From NCBI RefSeq assembly GCF_001072375.1, contig NZ_JVKV01000033.1, positions 1 through 50,536 on the forward strand: 50,536 bases of DNA, written 5' to 3'. The notes under the pieces are model-generated. The model saw only the letters and a program-made list of their open reading frames with translations. It made no database searches and was not told the DNA's origin. The DNA comes from Streptococcus pseudopneumoniae. Lineage in GTDB: Bacteria; Bacillota; Bacilli; Lactobacillales; Streptococcaceae. This document shows, piece after piece, positions 26,883-35,851 of this stretch; the stretch's first letter is position 1; each line of letters begins with the position of its first letter. Both the position numbers and the translations under genes were made by a program.

Positions 26883-27839
26883 CTAATTATAAAGTTCGTC
26901 TTCATCCACAACTTCATAGGTATCAAGAACCCATTGGTTTGGACTACGTGTGAGATCAGCTCCGCAGTATTCACATTGGCTAATAGCTGAGATTTTAAGT
27001 GGAGCGCCACAGTTTGGACAGTGGTCGCTAACAGCTTCATCTTGAACATTGTTTTCGGTTTGGCTACCATGTTTGCGGATGAAGTTCATTTGATAAACTG
27101 TAAATAGATCTTGTTTAGGGTCTCCTTCGATAACCTTACGAGTCTCATCATCGATAACATAGTCTCTGAGTGTAGATGAAAGGATAACCACTAAAGTATC
27201 ATTTCCATCTGGATTTTCGTAGAAATCTTTAATGCGGATATTTTCAACATAGACTTTTTCTAAAACATTGGTTGTTTTTGCCCGAATATGATCTTCGAGT
27301 TGAGTACTATGTTGGGAATAGAGACTAGTACTTTCGAGAGAGCGGACCAAATTCCAATCCTTTTTAGTCCAGGCTGCCTGCAACTGAATATAGACTTCTT
27401 TAACCCATGAAGCGAAGGCATCAGCATCAAAGTTTGGATCACAATATTTGACACGATTAACAGCTAGTGTGTTGTGTTCTACTCGGCGATGGCTAGGTGG
27501 ATTATATCCAGTTGAACTGCCGTAAGACTTGCCAGAAGATGAATTCTGGTCGCTTAGATATTTGACGAACATGTAGAGTAAGAATCCTCCAACACCAAAC
27601 ATGATAAGCATGTTCATACCAGTACCTAAAGAACCACCTGAACTAGAGGAGCTACTTCCAGAGCGATAGCTACTTTTATAAGAGGAGCTGCGACTTGAGC
27701 TACTGCGGCTGCTACTTCTTGAACTGCTTCGGCTAGAGCTACCACTTCGCGAATGGCCAACGCCAGCATCAATTGAGTTAAATGGTGTGAAGAAGAACAA
27801 CAATAAACAAGTGGCGAGAAGAGTATATAACTTTTTCAT
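26883..27839 (-). CDS. secreted/anchored Tim44-like zinc-ribbon protein (318 aa)
   Basis: The protein has a signal-like N-terminus (MKKLYTLLATCLLLFFF), a serine/arginine low-complexity stretch (about 28-73), a transmembrane helix (about 76-95), a Tim44-like domain (about 140-255) and a C-terminal zinc ribbon with CPNCGAPLK and CEYCGADL near residues 272-293. With the first segment cleaved or inserted, the Tim44-like and zinc-ribbon parts would face the cytoplasm. It is paired with the SPFH gene. The function is unknown; the combination resembles stress modules associated with the Psp system in other Firmicutes. Confidence 0.78.
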   Translation of the reverse strand: MKKLYTLLATCLLLFFFTPFNSIDAGVGHSRSGSSSRSSSRSSSRSSSSRSSSYKSSYRSGSSSSSSGGSLGTGMNMLIMFGVGGFLLYMFVKYLSDQNSSSGKSYGSSTGYNPPSHRRVEHNTLAVNRVKYCDPNFDADAFASWVKEVYIQLQAAWTKKDWNLVRSLESTSLYSQHSTQLEDHIRAKTTNVLEKVYVENIRIKDFYENPDGNDTLVVILSSTLRDYVIDDETRKVIEGDPKQDLFTVYQMNFIRKHGSQTENNVQDEAVSDHCPNCGAPLKISAISQCEYCGADLTRSPNQWVLDTYEVVDEDELYN

Positions 27840-27924
27840 ATGTCTCCTAACTATGTGAGTACAAAGTGCAAGGCATCAAGCAATGACTGACTTCATCAAC
27901 TTGTGACAGTTATATTGAGATTGA

Positions 27925-29370
27925 TTATTGATCGTTTTTCAACTTAGCCAATTCTTGGGCAAGTAGTTTAAGAGCGACTTGTGGGTTAGCTTGACCCTTG
28001 GTTGCTTTCATGAGGAATCCTGTGAAGGCCTTGTCAGCGTTACGTTTTCCTGACTTGAAGTCGGCAACAGCGGCTTCATTATCCGTAAAGACTTGATGAA
28101 TAATTGGAATCAAAACATCAGGATCTGATATTTGAACTAAACCAGCTTTTTCTACGTATTCACGCGCTCCACCACCATTTTTAGCTAGGTGAACAAAGAC
28201 TTTCTTGGCAATCTTAGACGAAATAGTACCGTCTTCGATGATGGCAATCATTTCTACCAAGTTTTCTGGTGTCAATTCGATTTGTTCCAGTGTCTTGCCT
28301 TCCGCGTTCAAGAATTGAGCGACTTCACCTTGGAGCCAGTTAGAAACTTGTTTAGCATCACCACCGAGGGCGACAGCTTTTTCAAAGAAATCAGAAGTGA
28401 CTTTATTGGCAGTCAACTGGCTAGCATCGTAGTCTGATAATCCGAGTTGAGAGACATAGCGAGCACGGCGTTCTTTTGGAAACTCTGGCAATTCAGTGCG
28501 CATTTCCTCAATCCACTCATCTGAGATTTCAAAGAGTGGTAGGTCTGGTTCTGGGAAGTAGCGGTAGTCTGCAGCACCTTCCTTGACACGCATGAGGATA
28601 GTTGCTTTATTAGCTTCATCGTAACGACGTGTTTCTTGGCGGATTTGACCACCTGAACGAAGGATTTCAGCCTGACGTTGCACTTCGTATTCAAGACCTT
28701 TACGCACGTTTGAGAAGGAGTTGAGGTTTTTCAACTCAGTCTTGGTACCAAATTGCTCTTGACCATAAGGACGAAGGGAGATGTTAGCATCTACACGCAT
28801 GGAACCTTCTTCCATCTTAACGTCAGAAATACCAGCGTATTGGATAACTTCCTTGAGGGCTGTAAGATATGCATAGGCTTCTTCTGGTGAGCGCATGTCG
28901 GCTTCAGATACAATCTCAATCAATGGCACCCCTTGTCGGTTAAGATCAACATAAGAGAAACCATCTGTTCCGTGAGTATTTTTACCAGCATCTTCTTCCA
29001 AGTGGGCACGCTCAATACCGATTTTCTTAGTTGTTCCGTCTTCTAGCTCCACTTCAATCCAGCCGTTATAACCGATTGGTTCATCAAATTGAGAAATTTG
29101 ATAGGCTTTAGGATTATCTGGATAGAAGTAGTTCTTACGGTCAAAGTGCATCTTCTTGTGGATGTCCATGTTGAGGGCAAGAGCTGCTTTGATACCAGCA
29201 TCGACAACACCCTTATTGAGAACTGGCAGTACGCCTGGGAAAGACCAGTCAATCACGTTTGTATTGGCATTTTGGTCATTTCCAAAGTGGGAAGAAGTAG
29301 GTGAGAAGATTTTTGAATTGGTGTTGAGCTCTACGTGGACTTCAAGTCCAATGACTGTTTCAAAGTTCAT
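27925..29370 (-). CDS. gatB: Asp-tRNA(Asn)/Glu-tRNA(Gln) amidotransferase subunit GatB (481 aa)
   Basis: GatB is the kinase/transamidase subunit of GatCAB, which converts misacylated Glu-tRNA(Gln) or Asp-tRNA(Asn) to the correct aminoacyl-tRNA. It starts [17 protein letters not shown], includes [20 protein letters not shown] and ends with the YqeY-like helical tail. The full length is normal. It overlaps gatA by one base (TAATG). No obvious terminator separates it from the downstream Tim44/SPFH pair, so some readthrough is possible. Confidence 0.97.
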   Translation of the reverse strand: MNFETVIGLEVHVELNTNSKIFSPTSSHFGNDQNANTNVIDWSFPGVLPVLNKGVVDAGIKAALALNMDIHKKMHFDRKNYFYPDNPKAYQISQFDEPIGYNGWIEVELEDGTTKKIGIERAHLEEDAGKNTHGTDGFSYVDLNRQGVPLIEIVSEADMRSPEEAYAYLTALKEVIQYAGISDVKMEEGSMRVDANISLRPYGQEQFGTKTELKNLNSFSNVRKGLEYEVQRQAEILRSGGQIRQETRRYDEANKATILMRVKEGAADYRYFPEPDLPLFEISDEWIEEMRTELPEFPKERRARYVSQLGLSDYDASQLTANKVTSDFFEKAVALGGDAKQVSNWLQGEVAQFLNAEGKTLEQIELTPENLVEMIAIIEDGTISSKIAKKVFVHLAKNGGGAREYVEKAGLVQISDPDVLIPIIHQVFTDNEAAVADFKSGKRNADKAFTGFLMKATKGQANPQVALKLLAQELAKLKNDQ

Positions 29371-30836
29371 TAGTTATCACCTCCAAAAATCACGGGTTGT
29401 TGTTTGTGGTAGTCTGTTGTTGCTTCAAAAGCAGCAACAGCTTGGTAGATAGTCTCTTCTGAGTATTTAGGACCAATTAATTGTAGACCGACAGGTAGTC
29501 CTTGAGCAAATCCTGCAGGAATTGAAATTCCTGGGAGGCCTGCCAAGTTGACTGGGATTGTCAAGAGGTCTGCCAAGTACATGGCAACTGGATCGTGGTT
29601 GAGTGAATCCAAGTCAAAGGCTACGCTTGGAGCTGTTGGACCAAGGATGAGATCGTAATCTGCAAAGACTTTTTCAAAATCTTGGATGATGAGGGTACGA
29701 ACTTGACCAGCCTTCTTATAATAAGCATCGTAGTAACCTGATGAAAGACTGAAAGTACCAAGCATGATACGACGTTTCACTTCGTTACCAAATCCTTGGC
29801 TACGAGTGTTAACGTAAATCTCGTCCAAGTTTTTAGCGTCTTCAGCACGGAAACCATAGCGGATACCGTCAAAACGTTGCAAGTTTGAAGAAGCTTCAGA
29901 TGAAGCGATGATGTAGTAAACGGCAACTCCGTATTTAGAGTGAGGAAGGCTAACTTCTTCAACGATAGCACCAAGTTTTTCAAAGTGCTTAGCGGCGTTG
30001 AGGATAGTTTCCTTAACTTCTGAGTCAATCCCTTCACCAAGGTATTCCTTAGGCAAAGCAATTTTCATGCCTTTGATGTCTTGTCCGATTTTTGAAGTAA
30101 AGTCGGCAATGCGGACAGGAGCAGAAGTAGAGTCTTTTGCATCTTCGCTAGCAATAGCATTGAGCAAGAGCGCATTTTCCTTAACGGTAGGAGCAAAAGG
30201 TCCAATCTGGTCTAATGAGCTACCAAAGGCAATCAGACCGAAACGTGAAACTGTTCCGTAGGTTGGTTTGAGACCAACAATCCCGTTGAAGGCAGCCGGT
30301 TGGCGGATAGAACCACCAGTATCAGACCCAAGTGACAATCGGACTTGTCCTGAAGCTACAGAAGCTGCGGAACCACTAGATGATCCACCGGGAACCTTGC
30401 TGTGGTCCCAGGCATTTTTAGTTGCACCGTAGTAAGATGTTTCACCAGAACCACCCATGGCAAACTCGTCCATGTTGGTTTTCCCAACAACGATCATGCC
30501 CTTAGATTTTGCATTGGCAACAGCTGTCGCATCAAAGATTGGCTCGTAGTTATAAAGCATTTTTGAGGCTGCAGTTGTGAGGATGCCGTCTGTAGAGATA
30601 TTATCCTTAACTGCTAGCGGAATTCCTGAAAGGACATTGTCAGCGTCTATTCCAGCTTGGTCAATAGCTTTGGCTTGAGCAAGAGCTTGATCTTCAGCGA
30701 TAGTGACAAAGGCATTGATAGCTTCTTCACGCGCCTTGATATCTTCAAGCGTTGCTTGCGTTAGTTCGGTTGCAGAAATTTCCTTAGATACAAGGAGGGT
30801 GTGCAACTCTTCAATGGTTTTATTGTTAAAAGTCAT
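29370..30836 (-). CDS. gatA: amidotransferase subunit GatA (488 aa)
   Basis: GatA is the glutaminase subunit that supplies ammonia to GatB. The amidase signature Ser-cisSer-Lys triad is complete: Lys77 (LAVKDN), Ser152 (GGSSSGSAA) and Ser176 (DTGGSIRQP). It overlaps gatC and gatB by one base on each side, ensuring stoichiometric translation. Confidence 0.97.
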   Translation of the reverse strand: MTFNNKTIEELHTLLVSKEISATELTQATLEDIKAREEAINAFVTIAEDQALAQAKAIDQAGIDADNVLSGIPLAVKDNISTDGILTTAASKMLYNYEPIFDATAVANAKSKGMIVVGKTNMDEFAMGGSGETSYYGATKNAWDHSKVPGGSSSGSAASVASGQVRLSLGSDTGGSIRQPAAFNGIVGLKPTYGTVSRFGLIAFGSSLDQIGPFAPTVKENALLLNAIASEDAKDSTSAPVRIADFTSKIGQDIKGMKIALPKEYLGEGIDSEVKETILNAAKHFEKLGAIVEEVSLPHSKYGVAVYYIIASSEASSNLQRFDGIRYGFRAEDAKNLDEIYVNTRSQGFGNEVKRRIMLGTFSLSSGYYDAYYKKAGQVRTLIIQDFEKVFADYDLILGPTAPSVAFDLDSLNHDPVAMYLADLLTIPVNLAGLPGISIPAGFAQGLPVGLQLIGPKYSEETIYQAVAAFEATTDYHKQQPVIFGGDN

Positions 30837-31138
30837 TAGGCATCTCCTCCATCATCCAGGATAGCTGGTACCTTGATATAGTAATTGTCTTTTTCAGGTA
30901 CATTTTTAAATAAGCGATCACGGTCAGTTCCTTCTTCGGCTACGTCTGGGCGAATAACGGTCTTGCGATCTGCCATGGTAGTCGTTGGTTCAACACCAGT
31001 AGTGTCGACTTCGCCGAGCAATTCGACCATATCAACAATCTTAGACAAGGTTGTCGCAAACTCAGCAGTTTCTTCTTCTGAGAATTTTAATTTTGAAAGA
31101 TTGGCAACGTGTGTTACCTCTTCTTGCGTAATTTTCAT
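30836..31138 (-). CDS. gatC: amidotransferase subunit GatC (100 aa)
   Basis: GatC is the small subunit that stabilises GatA on GatB. The protein begins [20 protein letters not shown] and contains [13 protein letters not shown] and [17 protein letters not shown], all typical. It is the first gene of gatCAB. An AAAGGA site precedes the ATG at 31138. Confidence 0.96.
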   Translation of the reverse strand: MKITQEEVTHVANLSKLKFSEEETAEFATTLSKIVDMVELLGEVDTTGVEPTTTMADRKTVIRPDVAEEGTDRDRLFKNVPEKDNYYIKVPAILDDGGDA

Positions 31139-31178
31139 CTTGCATCCTTTCGTGAAATGATGATTATTTATCTGTTCT

Positions 31179-31188
31179 ATTTTACCAT
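31179..31188 (-). promoter_or_regulatory. gatCAB promoter -10 region
   Basis: TGG plus TAAAAT on the minus strand forms an extended -10. No -35 box is seen at normal spacing. Confidence 0.5.
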
Positions 31189-31232
31189 ATTTTCCTATAA
31201 ATAAGGTAAGTCAAGTTGAAAAGAAGTAGAAA

Positions 31233-31261
31233 TTGAAAAAAGGATTTTAATTCGATATAAT
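31233..31261 (+). promoter_or_regulatory. promoter of the TIGR02206 gene pair
   Basis: TTGAAA (31233-31238), a 17-bp spacer and TATAAT (31256-31261). The leader of about 80 nt before the first gene shows no recognised motif. Confidence 0.8.
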
Positions 31262-31350
31262 GGTTGAAAATAGAAGCAAGAACAGCATTGGTTTTTAGTC
31301 GGCAAACAAGATGGAGACATTTACCGATTCGAATAAGTTAAGGATGAAAT

Positions 31351-32036
31351 ATGACAATTTGGGAATTACTTTTTACCAGTAAAAAACAGTCCCTCCAGAC
31401 TTGGGGACATGGTACATTTTGTTACCTACTTCTTTGCTAGTCATAGCTGCTCTATCAATTCGCTATGCCTCCTCTAAACCTTATCGAGATTTTTGGTATT
31501 GGGGTCAATTGATTCAACTGCTGATTATCAACGCTTGGTATATTTCGGCACGCCTGCCCTTGTCGGAGGCTCTCCCTTTTTACCATAGTCGCATGGCTAT
31601 GTGGATGATTCTTTTTGCCCCTAATAAGACCTTTTTCAAACAATACTTTGCCTTGGTTGGAGTATTTGGTTCTATTATGGCTTTAGTTTATCCAGTTTTT
31701 TATCCGTTTCCTTTCCCTCATGTTTCCTCGGTCAACAATGTTTTCGGACACTGGGCCCTCTTGGCTAACTGCTTGATTTATCTTATTAGATATTATAAAG
31801 TTGAAAAAGGGGATACTTGGAAAATATGTCAGATGACCTTTGGTGTCAATGCAATTATCTTTCTAGCCAACCTCTTGACAGGAGGGAATTATGGCTTTTT
31901 GAGTAATCCCCCTGTGATTGGGGATCATAGCGCCTTGGTTAATTATTTGATAGTAACCAGTCTGATGACAGGAATCCTCATTCTCATCAATCAATTTGTT
32001 AAATATAAACTGAAGAATCGTCAGCTAATAAATTAA
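31351..32036 (+). pseudogene. TIGR02206/YwaF-like membrane protein, frameshifted near the N-terminus
   Basis: The natural start is ATG 31351 behind AGGA, giving MTIWELLFTSKKQ, but that frame stops at about 31438. The rest of the protein (from LGTWYILLPTSL, 31401 to 32036) is one base out of register. Adding one A to the A6 run at 31381-31386 would join the two parts through KKTVPPDLGTWY and give about 228 residues, close to the 230 of the next gene, a clear paralogue. The six-helix membrane body (FYHSRMAM, LTGGNYGFL) is otherwise intact. It may be a pseudogene, a slippage-expressed gene, a phase-variable gene or a sequencing error. Confidence 0.75.
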
Positions 32037-32045
32037 GGAGATCTT

Positions 32046-32738
32046 ATGCATCATTTTATTACAAGAACCCAAACCACACCACCGCCTATTCCGATTTTTT
32101 GGTACGGTGTCATGATAGGCCTTCTTGCACTGTCTATCTATGGATCTCTTACTTACTACAAAAATCCCAAATTTGTTCGATTGTTTAAGTGGATTCAAAT
32201 AGCGCAACTGCTAGCTCTTTACACTTGGTATATTGGTTTTAGTATTCCATTTTCAAATAGTTTACCTTTATACCATTGCCGCTTGGCCATGTTTGCAGTA
32301 GTTTTCTTGCCAGATAAATGGAAAACCAAACAGTATTTTGCCCTTATGGGAGCTAGTGGAGCAGTATTTGCCTTGGGTTATCCGGTTTTTGATCCATATG
32401 ACTTTCCGCATATTACTAGTTTTTCATTCCTGATTGGACATTATGCTCTCCTGGTAAATTCACTTGTCTATCTCATGAACCACTACGATAAAACCCTCCT
32501 TAAAAAGTATCGCATTATCGCCTACACTTTTATTCTCAATCTATTTCTAGTTGGAGTTAATCAAGTCACAGGTGGAAATTACGGACTCTTGAATACCACG
32601 CCTTTTATCCCAGATGCTCCTATTTTGATAAAATACCTTTTGGTTTCAATCATTCTATATTCAGCCTTGGTGCTCTTTGATATCTTGTTTAAGAGACGCT
32701 GGCAAAAGAAAATGGCACTAGAATCAACTCTTTCATGA
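32046..32738 (+). CDS. TIGR02206 / YwaF-family membrane protein (230 aa)
   Basis: This integral membrane protein has about six helices and conserved motifs LPLYHCRLAMF (near residue 75) and VTGGNYGLL (near 178), shared with the gene just upstream. The family (B. subtilis YwaF) has no established function. The ATG at 32046 follows AAGGAG, and the gene starts 9 nt after the stop of its paralogue, so they are cotranscribed. If the upstream copy is inactive, this one may be the only working member. Confidence 0.85.
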   Translation: MHHFITRTQTTPPPIPIFWYGVMIGLLALSIYGSLTYYKNPKFVRLFKWIQIAQLLALYTWYIGFSIPFSNSLPLYHCRLAMFAVVFLPDKWKTKQYFALMGASGAVFALGYPVFDPYDFPHITSFSFLIGHYALLVNSLVYLMNHYDKTLLKKYRIIAYTFILNLFLVGVNQVTGGNYGLLNTTPFIPDAPILIKYLLVSIILYSALVLFDILFKRRWQKKMALESTLS

Positions 32739-32815
32739 TTTAGATTGTAAGCTAAAAGAAGATATAGAATTTGAGTCTACTAATCACAAAATACAAATTA
32801 CAACATCCATTATTT

Positions 32816-32847
32816 AAAAGCAAGTCTATTATAGAGACCTGCTTTTT
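32816..32847 (+). terminator. Rho-independent terminator
   Basis: AAAAGCAAGTCT pairs with AGACCTGCTTTT (one mismatch), followed by T. It ends the TIGR02206 operon. Confidence 0.8.
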
Positions 32848-32860
32848 CTTGTGTAGGCGA

Positions 32861-32889
32861 TTGAAAAACTCCCTAAAATCCGATATAAT
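32861..32889 (+). promoter_or_regulatory. prfC promoter
   Basis: TTGAAA (32861-32866), a 17-bp spacer and TATAAT (32884-32889). The leader is about 85 nt. Confidence 0.85.
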
Positions 32890-32980
32890 GGAGTGTTGAA
32901 AGGAATGTTAGAGTCCAATGTAGAAATAAGAAACACATACAAACATTCACTATTATCCTATAATCAAAGAAAGAGAACTT

Positions 32981-34525
32981 ATGAACATTCAAGAAGAAAT
33001 TAAGAAACGCCGTACCTTTGCCATCATCTCCCACCCGGACGCTGGTAAAACGACTATCACTGAGCAATTGCTTTACTTTGGGGGAGAGATTCGTGAGGCA
33101 GGTACTGTAAAAGGAAAGAAAACAGGAAACTTTGCCAAGTCAGACTGGATGGATATCGAGAAACAACGTGGGATTTCGGTAACTTCATCTGTGATGCAGT
33201 TTGACTATGATGGCAAACGTGTCAACATTCTAGATACACCAGGACACGAGGACTTCTCAGAAGATACCTACCGTACCTTGATGGCGGTGGATGCGGCTGT
33301 CATGGTTGTGGACTCTGCTAAGGGTATCGAGGCCCAAACCAAGAAATTGTTTGAGGTTGTGAAACACCGAGGCATTCCAGTCTTCACTTTTATGAACAAG
33401 CTTGACCGTGATGGCCGTGAGCCACTAGACCTCTTGCAAGAATTGGAAGAAGTCTTGGGCATCGCTAGCTATCCGATGAACTGGCCGATTGGGATGGGGA
33501 AAGCTTTTGAGGGACTCTATGACCTTTACAATAAACGCTTGGAACTTTACAAAGGGGATGAACGCTTTGCTAGTCTGGAAGATGGGGACAAGCTATTTGC
33601 TAGCAACCCATTCTACGAGCAAGTCAAGGATGACATCGAACTCTTGCAAGAAGCTGGGAATGAATTCTCAGAAGAAGCCATCCTTGCGGGTGAATTAACT
33701 CCAGTATTCTTCGGTTCAGCTCTTACTAATTTTGGGGTGCAGACCTTCCTTGAAACCTTCCTCAAGTTTGCTCCAGAACCACACGGTCACAAGAAAACAG
33801 ATGGCGAAATTGTGGATCCTTACGACAAGGATTTCTCAGGATTTGTCTTTAAAATCCAAGCCAACATGGACCCTCGTCACCGTGACCGTATTGCCTTTGT
33901 CCGTATCGTGTCAGGTGAATTTGAGCGTGGTATGAGTGTTAATCTCCCTCGTACTGGTAAGGGTGCTAAACTGTCGAATGTGACTCAGTTTATGGCGGAA
34001 AGTCGTGAGAATGTCACTAATGCCGTAGCAGGAGATATTATCGGAGTTTACGATACTGGTACTTATCAGGTGGGAGATACTTTGACAGTTGGGAAAAACA
34101 AATTTGAATTTGAACCACTGCCAACCTTTACCCCTGAAATCTTCATGAAAGTTTCTGCTAAGAACGTTATGAAGCAAAAATCCTTCCACAAAGGGATTGA
34201 GCAATTGGTTCAAGAAGGAGCTATTCAGCTTTATACAAACTACCAAACGGGTGAATACATGCTTGGGGCCGTTGGTCAATTGCAGTTTGAAGTCTTCAAA
34301 CACCGTATGGAAAATGAGTACAATGCAGAAGTGGTTATGAGCCCAATGGGTAAAAAGACCGTTCGCTGGATTAAACCAGAAGATTTGGATGAGCGCATGT
34401 CTTCAAGTCGAAACATCTTGGCTAAAGACCGCTTTGACCAACCTGTCTTCCTCTTTGAAAACGACTTTGCCCTCCGCTGGTTTGCGGACAAGTATCCGGA
34501 TGTAGAGTTAGAAGAGAAGATGTAA
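32981..34525 (+). CDS. prfC: peptide chain release factor 3 (514 aa)
   Basis: RF3 is the GTPase that recycles RF1/RF2 from the ribosome after termination. The G1 motif HPDAGKTT (18-25), the switch segment QRGISVTSS and G3 DTPGHED (85-91) are intact, followed by the EF-Tu-like domain and the C-terminal domain that contacts the ribosome. The ribosome binding site before ATG 32981 is weak (AAAGAGA), so expression may be low. No terminator of standard form follows directly; the stop codon is succeeded at once by the hairpin array. Confidence 0.96.
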   Translation: MNIQEEIKKRRTFAIISHPDAGKTTITEQLLYFGGEIREAGTVKGKKTGNFAKSDWMDIEKQRGISVTSSVMQFDYDGKRVNILDTPGHEDFSEDTYRTLMAVDAAVMVVDSAKGIEAQTKKLFEVVKHRGIPVFTFMNKLDRDGREPLDLLQELEEVLGIASYPMNWPIGMGKAFEGLYDLYNKRLELYKGDERFASLEDGDKLFASNPFYEQVKDDIELLQEAGNEFSEEAILAGELTPVFFGSALTNFGVQTFLETFLKFAPEPHGHKKTDGEIVDPYDKDFSGFVFKIQANMDPRHRDRIAFVRIVSGEFERGMSVNLPRTGKGAKLSNVTQFMAESRENVTNAVAGDIIGVYDTGTYQVGDTLTVGKNKFEFEPLPTFTPEIFMKVSAKNVMKQKSFHKGIEQLVQEGAIQLYTNYQTGEYMLGAVGQLQFEVFKHRMENEYNAEVVMSPMGKKTVRWIKPEDLDERMSSSRNILAKDRFDQPVFLFENDFALRWFADKYPDVELEEKM

Positions 34526-34591
34526 ATCGTTACAAATGACTAGCAACACAAAGTTGCTGTCATTTGACGGTAACCGCTATGGCGGTTTACC

Positions 34592-34796
34592 TAAACGCTT
34601 CACTAGGCAAAACCCACGAATGGTATCGATTCGTGGGTTTTACCGTCGTAACAGAAAGGAAGCGGACTAGCTAACTGCCTTACCAACTGCGTTTGGCAAA
34701 TAAAATCGATTTGCCAAACTCCGTGTCGTAGTTCAGTAAATTTATGTGGTTGTATAACAATCTAAGTAACTAACGCCAAGTTTTTATGGACTTGGC
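34592..34796. repeat. tandem unit 1 of the hairpin array (about 205 bp)
   Basis: It starts TAAACGCTTCACTA, then has the 13-bp hairpin, GTCGTAACAG, AAGCGG, CTAACTGCC, the 11-bp hairpin and CCGTGTCGTA. The same order recurs in unit 2 at offsets of 200-205 bp. It also contains a 7-bp stem near its right end (GCCAAGT / ACTTGGC). Confidence 0.75.
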
Positions 34797-34995
34797 TAGG
34801 CGCTCCACTAGTAAAGTTTTACGAATATTATCGATTCGTAAAACTTTACGTCGTGATGGGTAGAAAGTGGCCTGACTGCCCCACTAACTCATCGGCGAAA
34901 AATAATCGTTTTCGCCTCTTCGTATCGTAACATTTACGAGTGGCCTAGCTAACTACCTCACTAACTCCGTGTCGCAACTTCTCACACTTAATTCG
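34797..34995. repeat. tandem unit 2 of the hairpin array (about 200 bp)
   Basis: It starts TAGGCGCTCCACTA, then has the 16-bp hairpin, GTCGTGATGG, AAGTGG, GACTGCC, the 8-bp hairpin and CGTATCGTAA. A further copy of the linker follows (GAGTGG..CTAACTACC..CTAACTCCGTGTCGCAAC, 34938-34977) without an intervening hairpin. Confidence 0.75.
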
Positions 34996-35017
34996 TGTTT
35001 CGTTCTTAAATAGACAA

Positions 35018-35054
35018 AAAAAGACTAGAAATTAGATAGATTTCTAGTCTTTTT
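35018..35054. terminator. bidirectional terminator after the hairpin array
   Basis: A 15-bp perfect stem, AAAAAGACTAGAAAT (35018-35032) pairing with ATTTCTAGTCTTTTT (35040-35054), lies between prfC/hairpin array and the convergent CPBP gene. Confidence 0.92.
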
Positions 35055-35086
35055 ATTTTAAATTATATTAGTAGTGGAACCTTCAT

Positions 35087-35794
35087 TTATTGAATGGCAT
35101 CTATACCAACAACCTTGATAAGAATTGTCAGAAGGATAAGCATGAGAATGCTGACTCCATTAATTACTAAATGGAGGAAGATAGACATCTCTAGACGTTT
35201 GGTGCGATAAGCAGTCCAAGTTAGGACGGCAGACATCCAGCCATAGATCAAGAAAGAAGGTGGATTTGTTGGGGTATGTGCTATAGTGAAGATAAACCAA
35301 CCGAAAATATACCCAATTTTTTTGTATCCTTCGAAGAGTTTATTAGGTATGATACCTCGACAGATAATCTCCTCACAAATAGGTGCCACTATTGCAATTA
35401 AGAAAAAGCTTGAAATGATAGAAGTTTCTGACATGAGGCTATTAATAGCCTCTTGATTCGAAGTAGTTGTTTGCTTCAGAAGTTGCAACCAAATCGCACC
35501 AATCATATTTCCAGCGACAACGGCTACATAACTAAGAGCGATTCGAGGGGCGTCATTAATAGTAAAGAGTTTCGATTTTAGGTTTAATAACTTACTTTTG
35601 TGAGCACCATATAAAAAGAGTGTAACAATAGCAGTAGATACAAACCCCACTATTAGAGATGACCATATAGATCCAAGCTGAGTTTTTTGAAGTAACATTA
35701 AAGTTACGATAGGAACTTGCGATAGGCACATAGCGACAAGAAAGATTCCTAGCCAAATCAATCGTTTACGATAATCTTTAAAAAATTCATTCAT
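35087..35794 (-). CDS. CPBP-family intramembrane metalloprotease (235 aa)
   Basis: This is a second CPBP membrane protease, unrelated in detail to the one at 23492. Motifs: EEIICRG (Glu141, Glu142, Arg146), IAHTP (His173) and HLVING (His208, Asn212). It has about six to eight predicted helices. The start at 35794 has AGGAG at a 4-nt spacing. The family includes prenyl-protein-type proteases and bacteriocin immunity factors, but no partner peptide gene is visible nearby. It is probably transcribed alone or after the membrane protein gene upstream. Confidence 0.88.
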   Translation of the reverse strand: MNEFFKDYRKRLIWLGIFLVAMCLSQVPIVTLMLLQKTQLGSIWSSLIVGFVSTAIVTLFLYGAHKSKLLNLKSKLFTINDAPRIALSYVAVVAGNMIGAIWLQLLKQTTTSNQEAINSLMSETSIISSFFLIAIVAPICEEIICRGIIPNKLFEGYKKIGYIFGWFIFTIAHTPTNPPSFLIYGWMSAVLTWTAYRTKRLEMSIFLHLVINGVSILMLILLTILIKVVGIDAIQ

Positions 35795-35851
35795 ATATCT
35801 CCTAAAAAATTTTTATTAATTATAACATAATTATTGCAAGGATTCTATTTG

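Larger units (their letters stand above)
34528..34995. repeat. unrecognised hairpin array between prfC and a CPBP gene
   Basis: The region from 34526 to 35086 has no gene. It is filled with stem-loops: a bulged 13-bp stem at 34534-34565; GGTAACCGC with its partner at 34569-34591; a 13-bp perfect stem at 34609-34641; 11 bp at 34691-34719; 7 bp at 34775-34796; 16 bp at 34811-34849; and 8 bp at 34894-34916. Four of them have 7-nt loops, GGTATCG, AAAATCG, ATTATCG and ATAATCG, all ending ATCG. Stem sequences differ but are perfectly paired. I do not recognise BOX here; RUP or SPRITE could not be checked. Orientation is unknown. Confidence 0.85.

Noticed and set aside
31311-31382. Upstream 23-codon reading frame before the TIGR02206 gene
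   Set aside because: It lacks a good ribosome binding site, overlaps the better ATG at 31351, and reads as random sequence.
34592-34995. CRISPR array in the repeat-rich gene-free region
   Set aside because: The units are about 205 bp, few and internally palindromic; there are no short regularly spaced identical repeats and no cas genes in the window.
34526-35010. Degenerate protein-coding gene in the hairpin region
   Set aside because: No reading frame of useful length on either strand and no residual protein similarity that I can see; the complementarity pattern fits structure, not coding.
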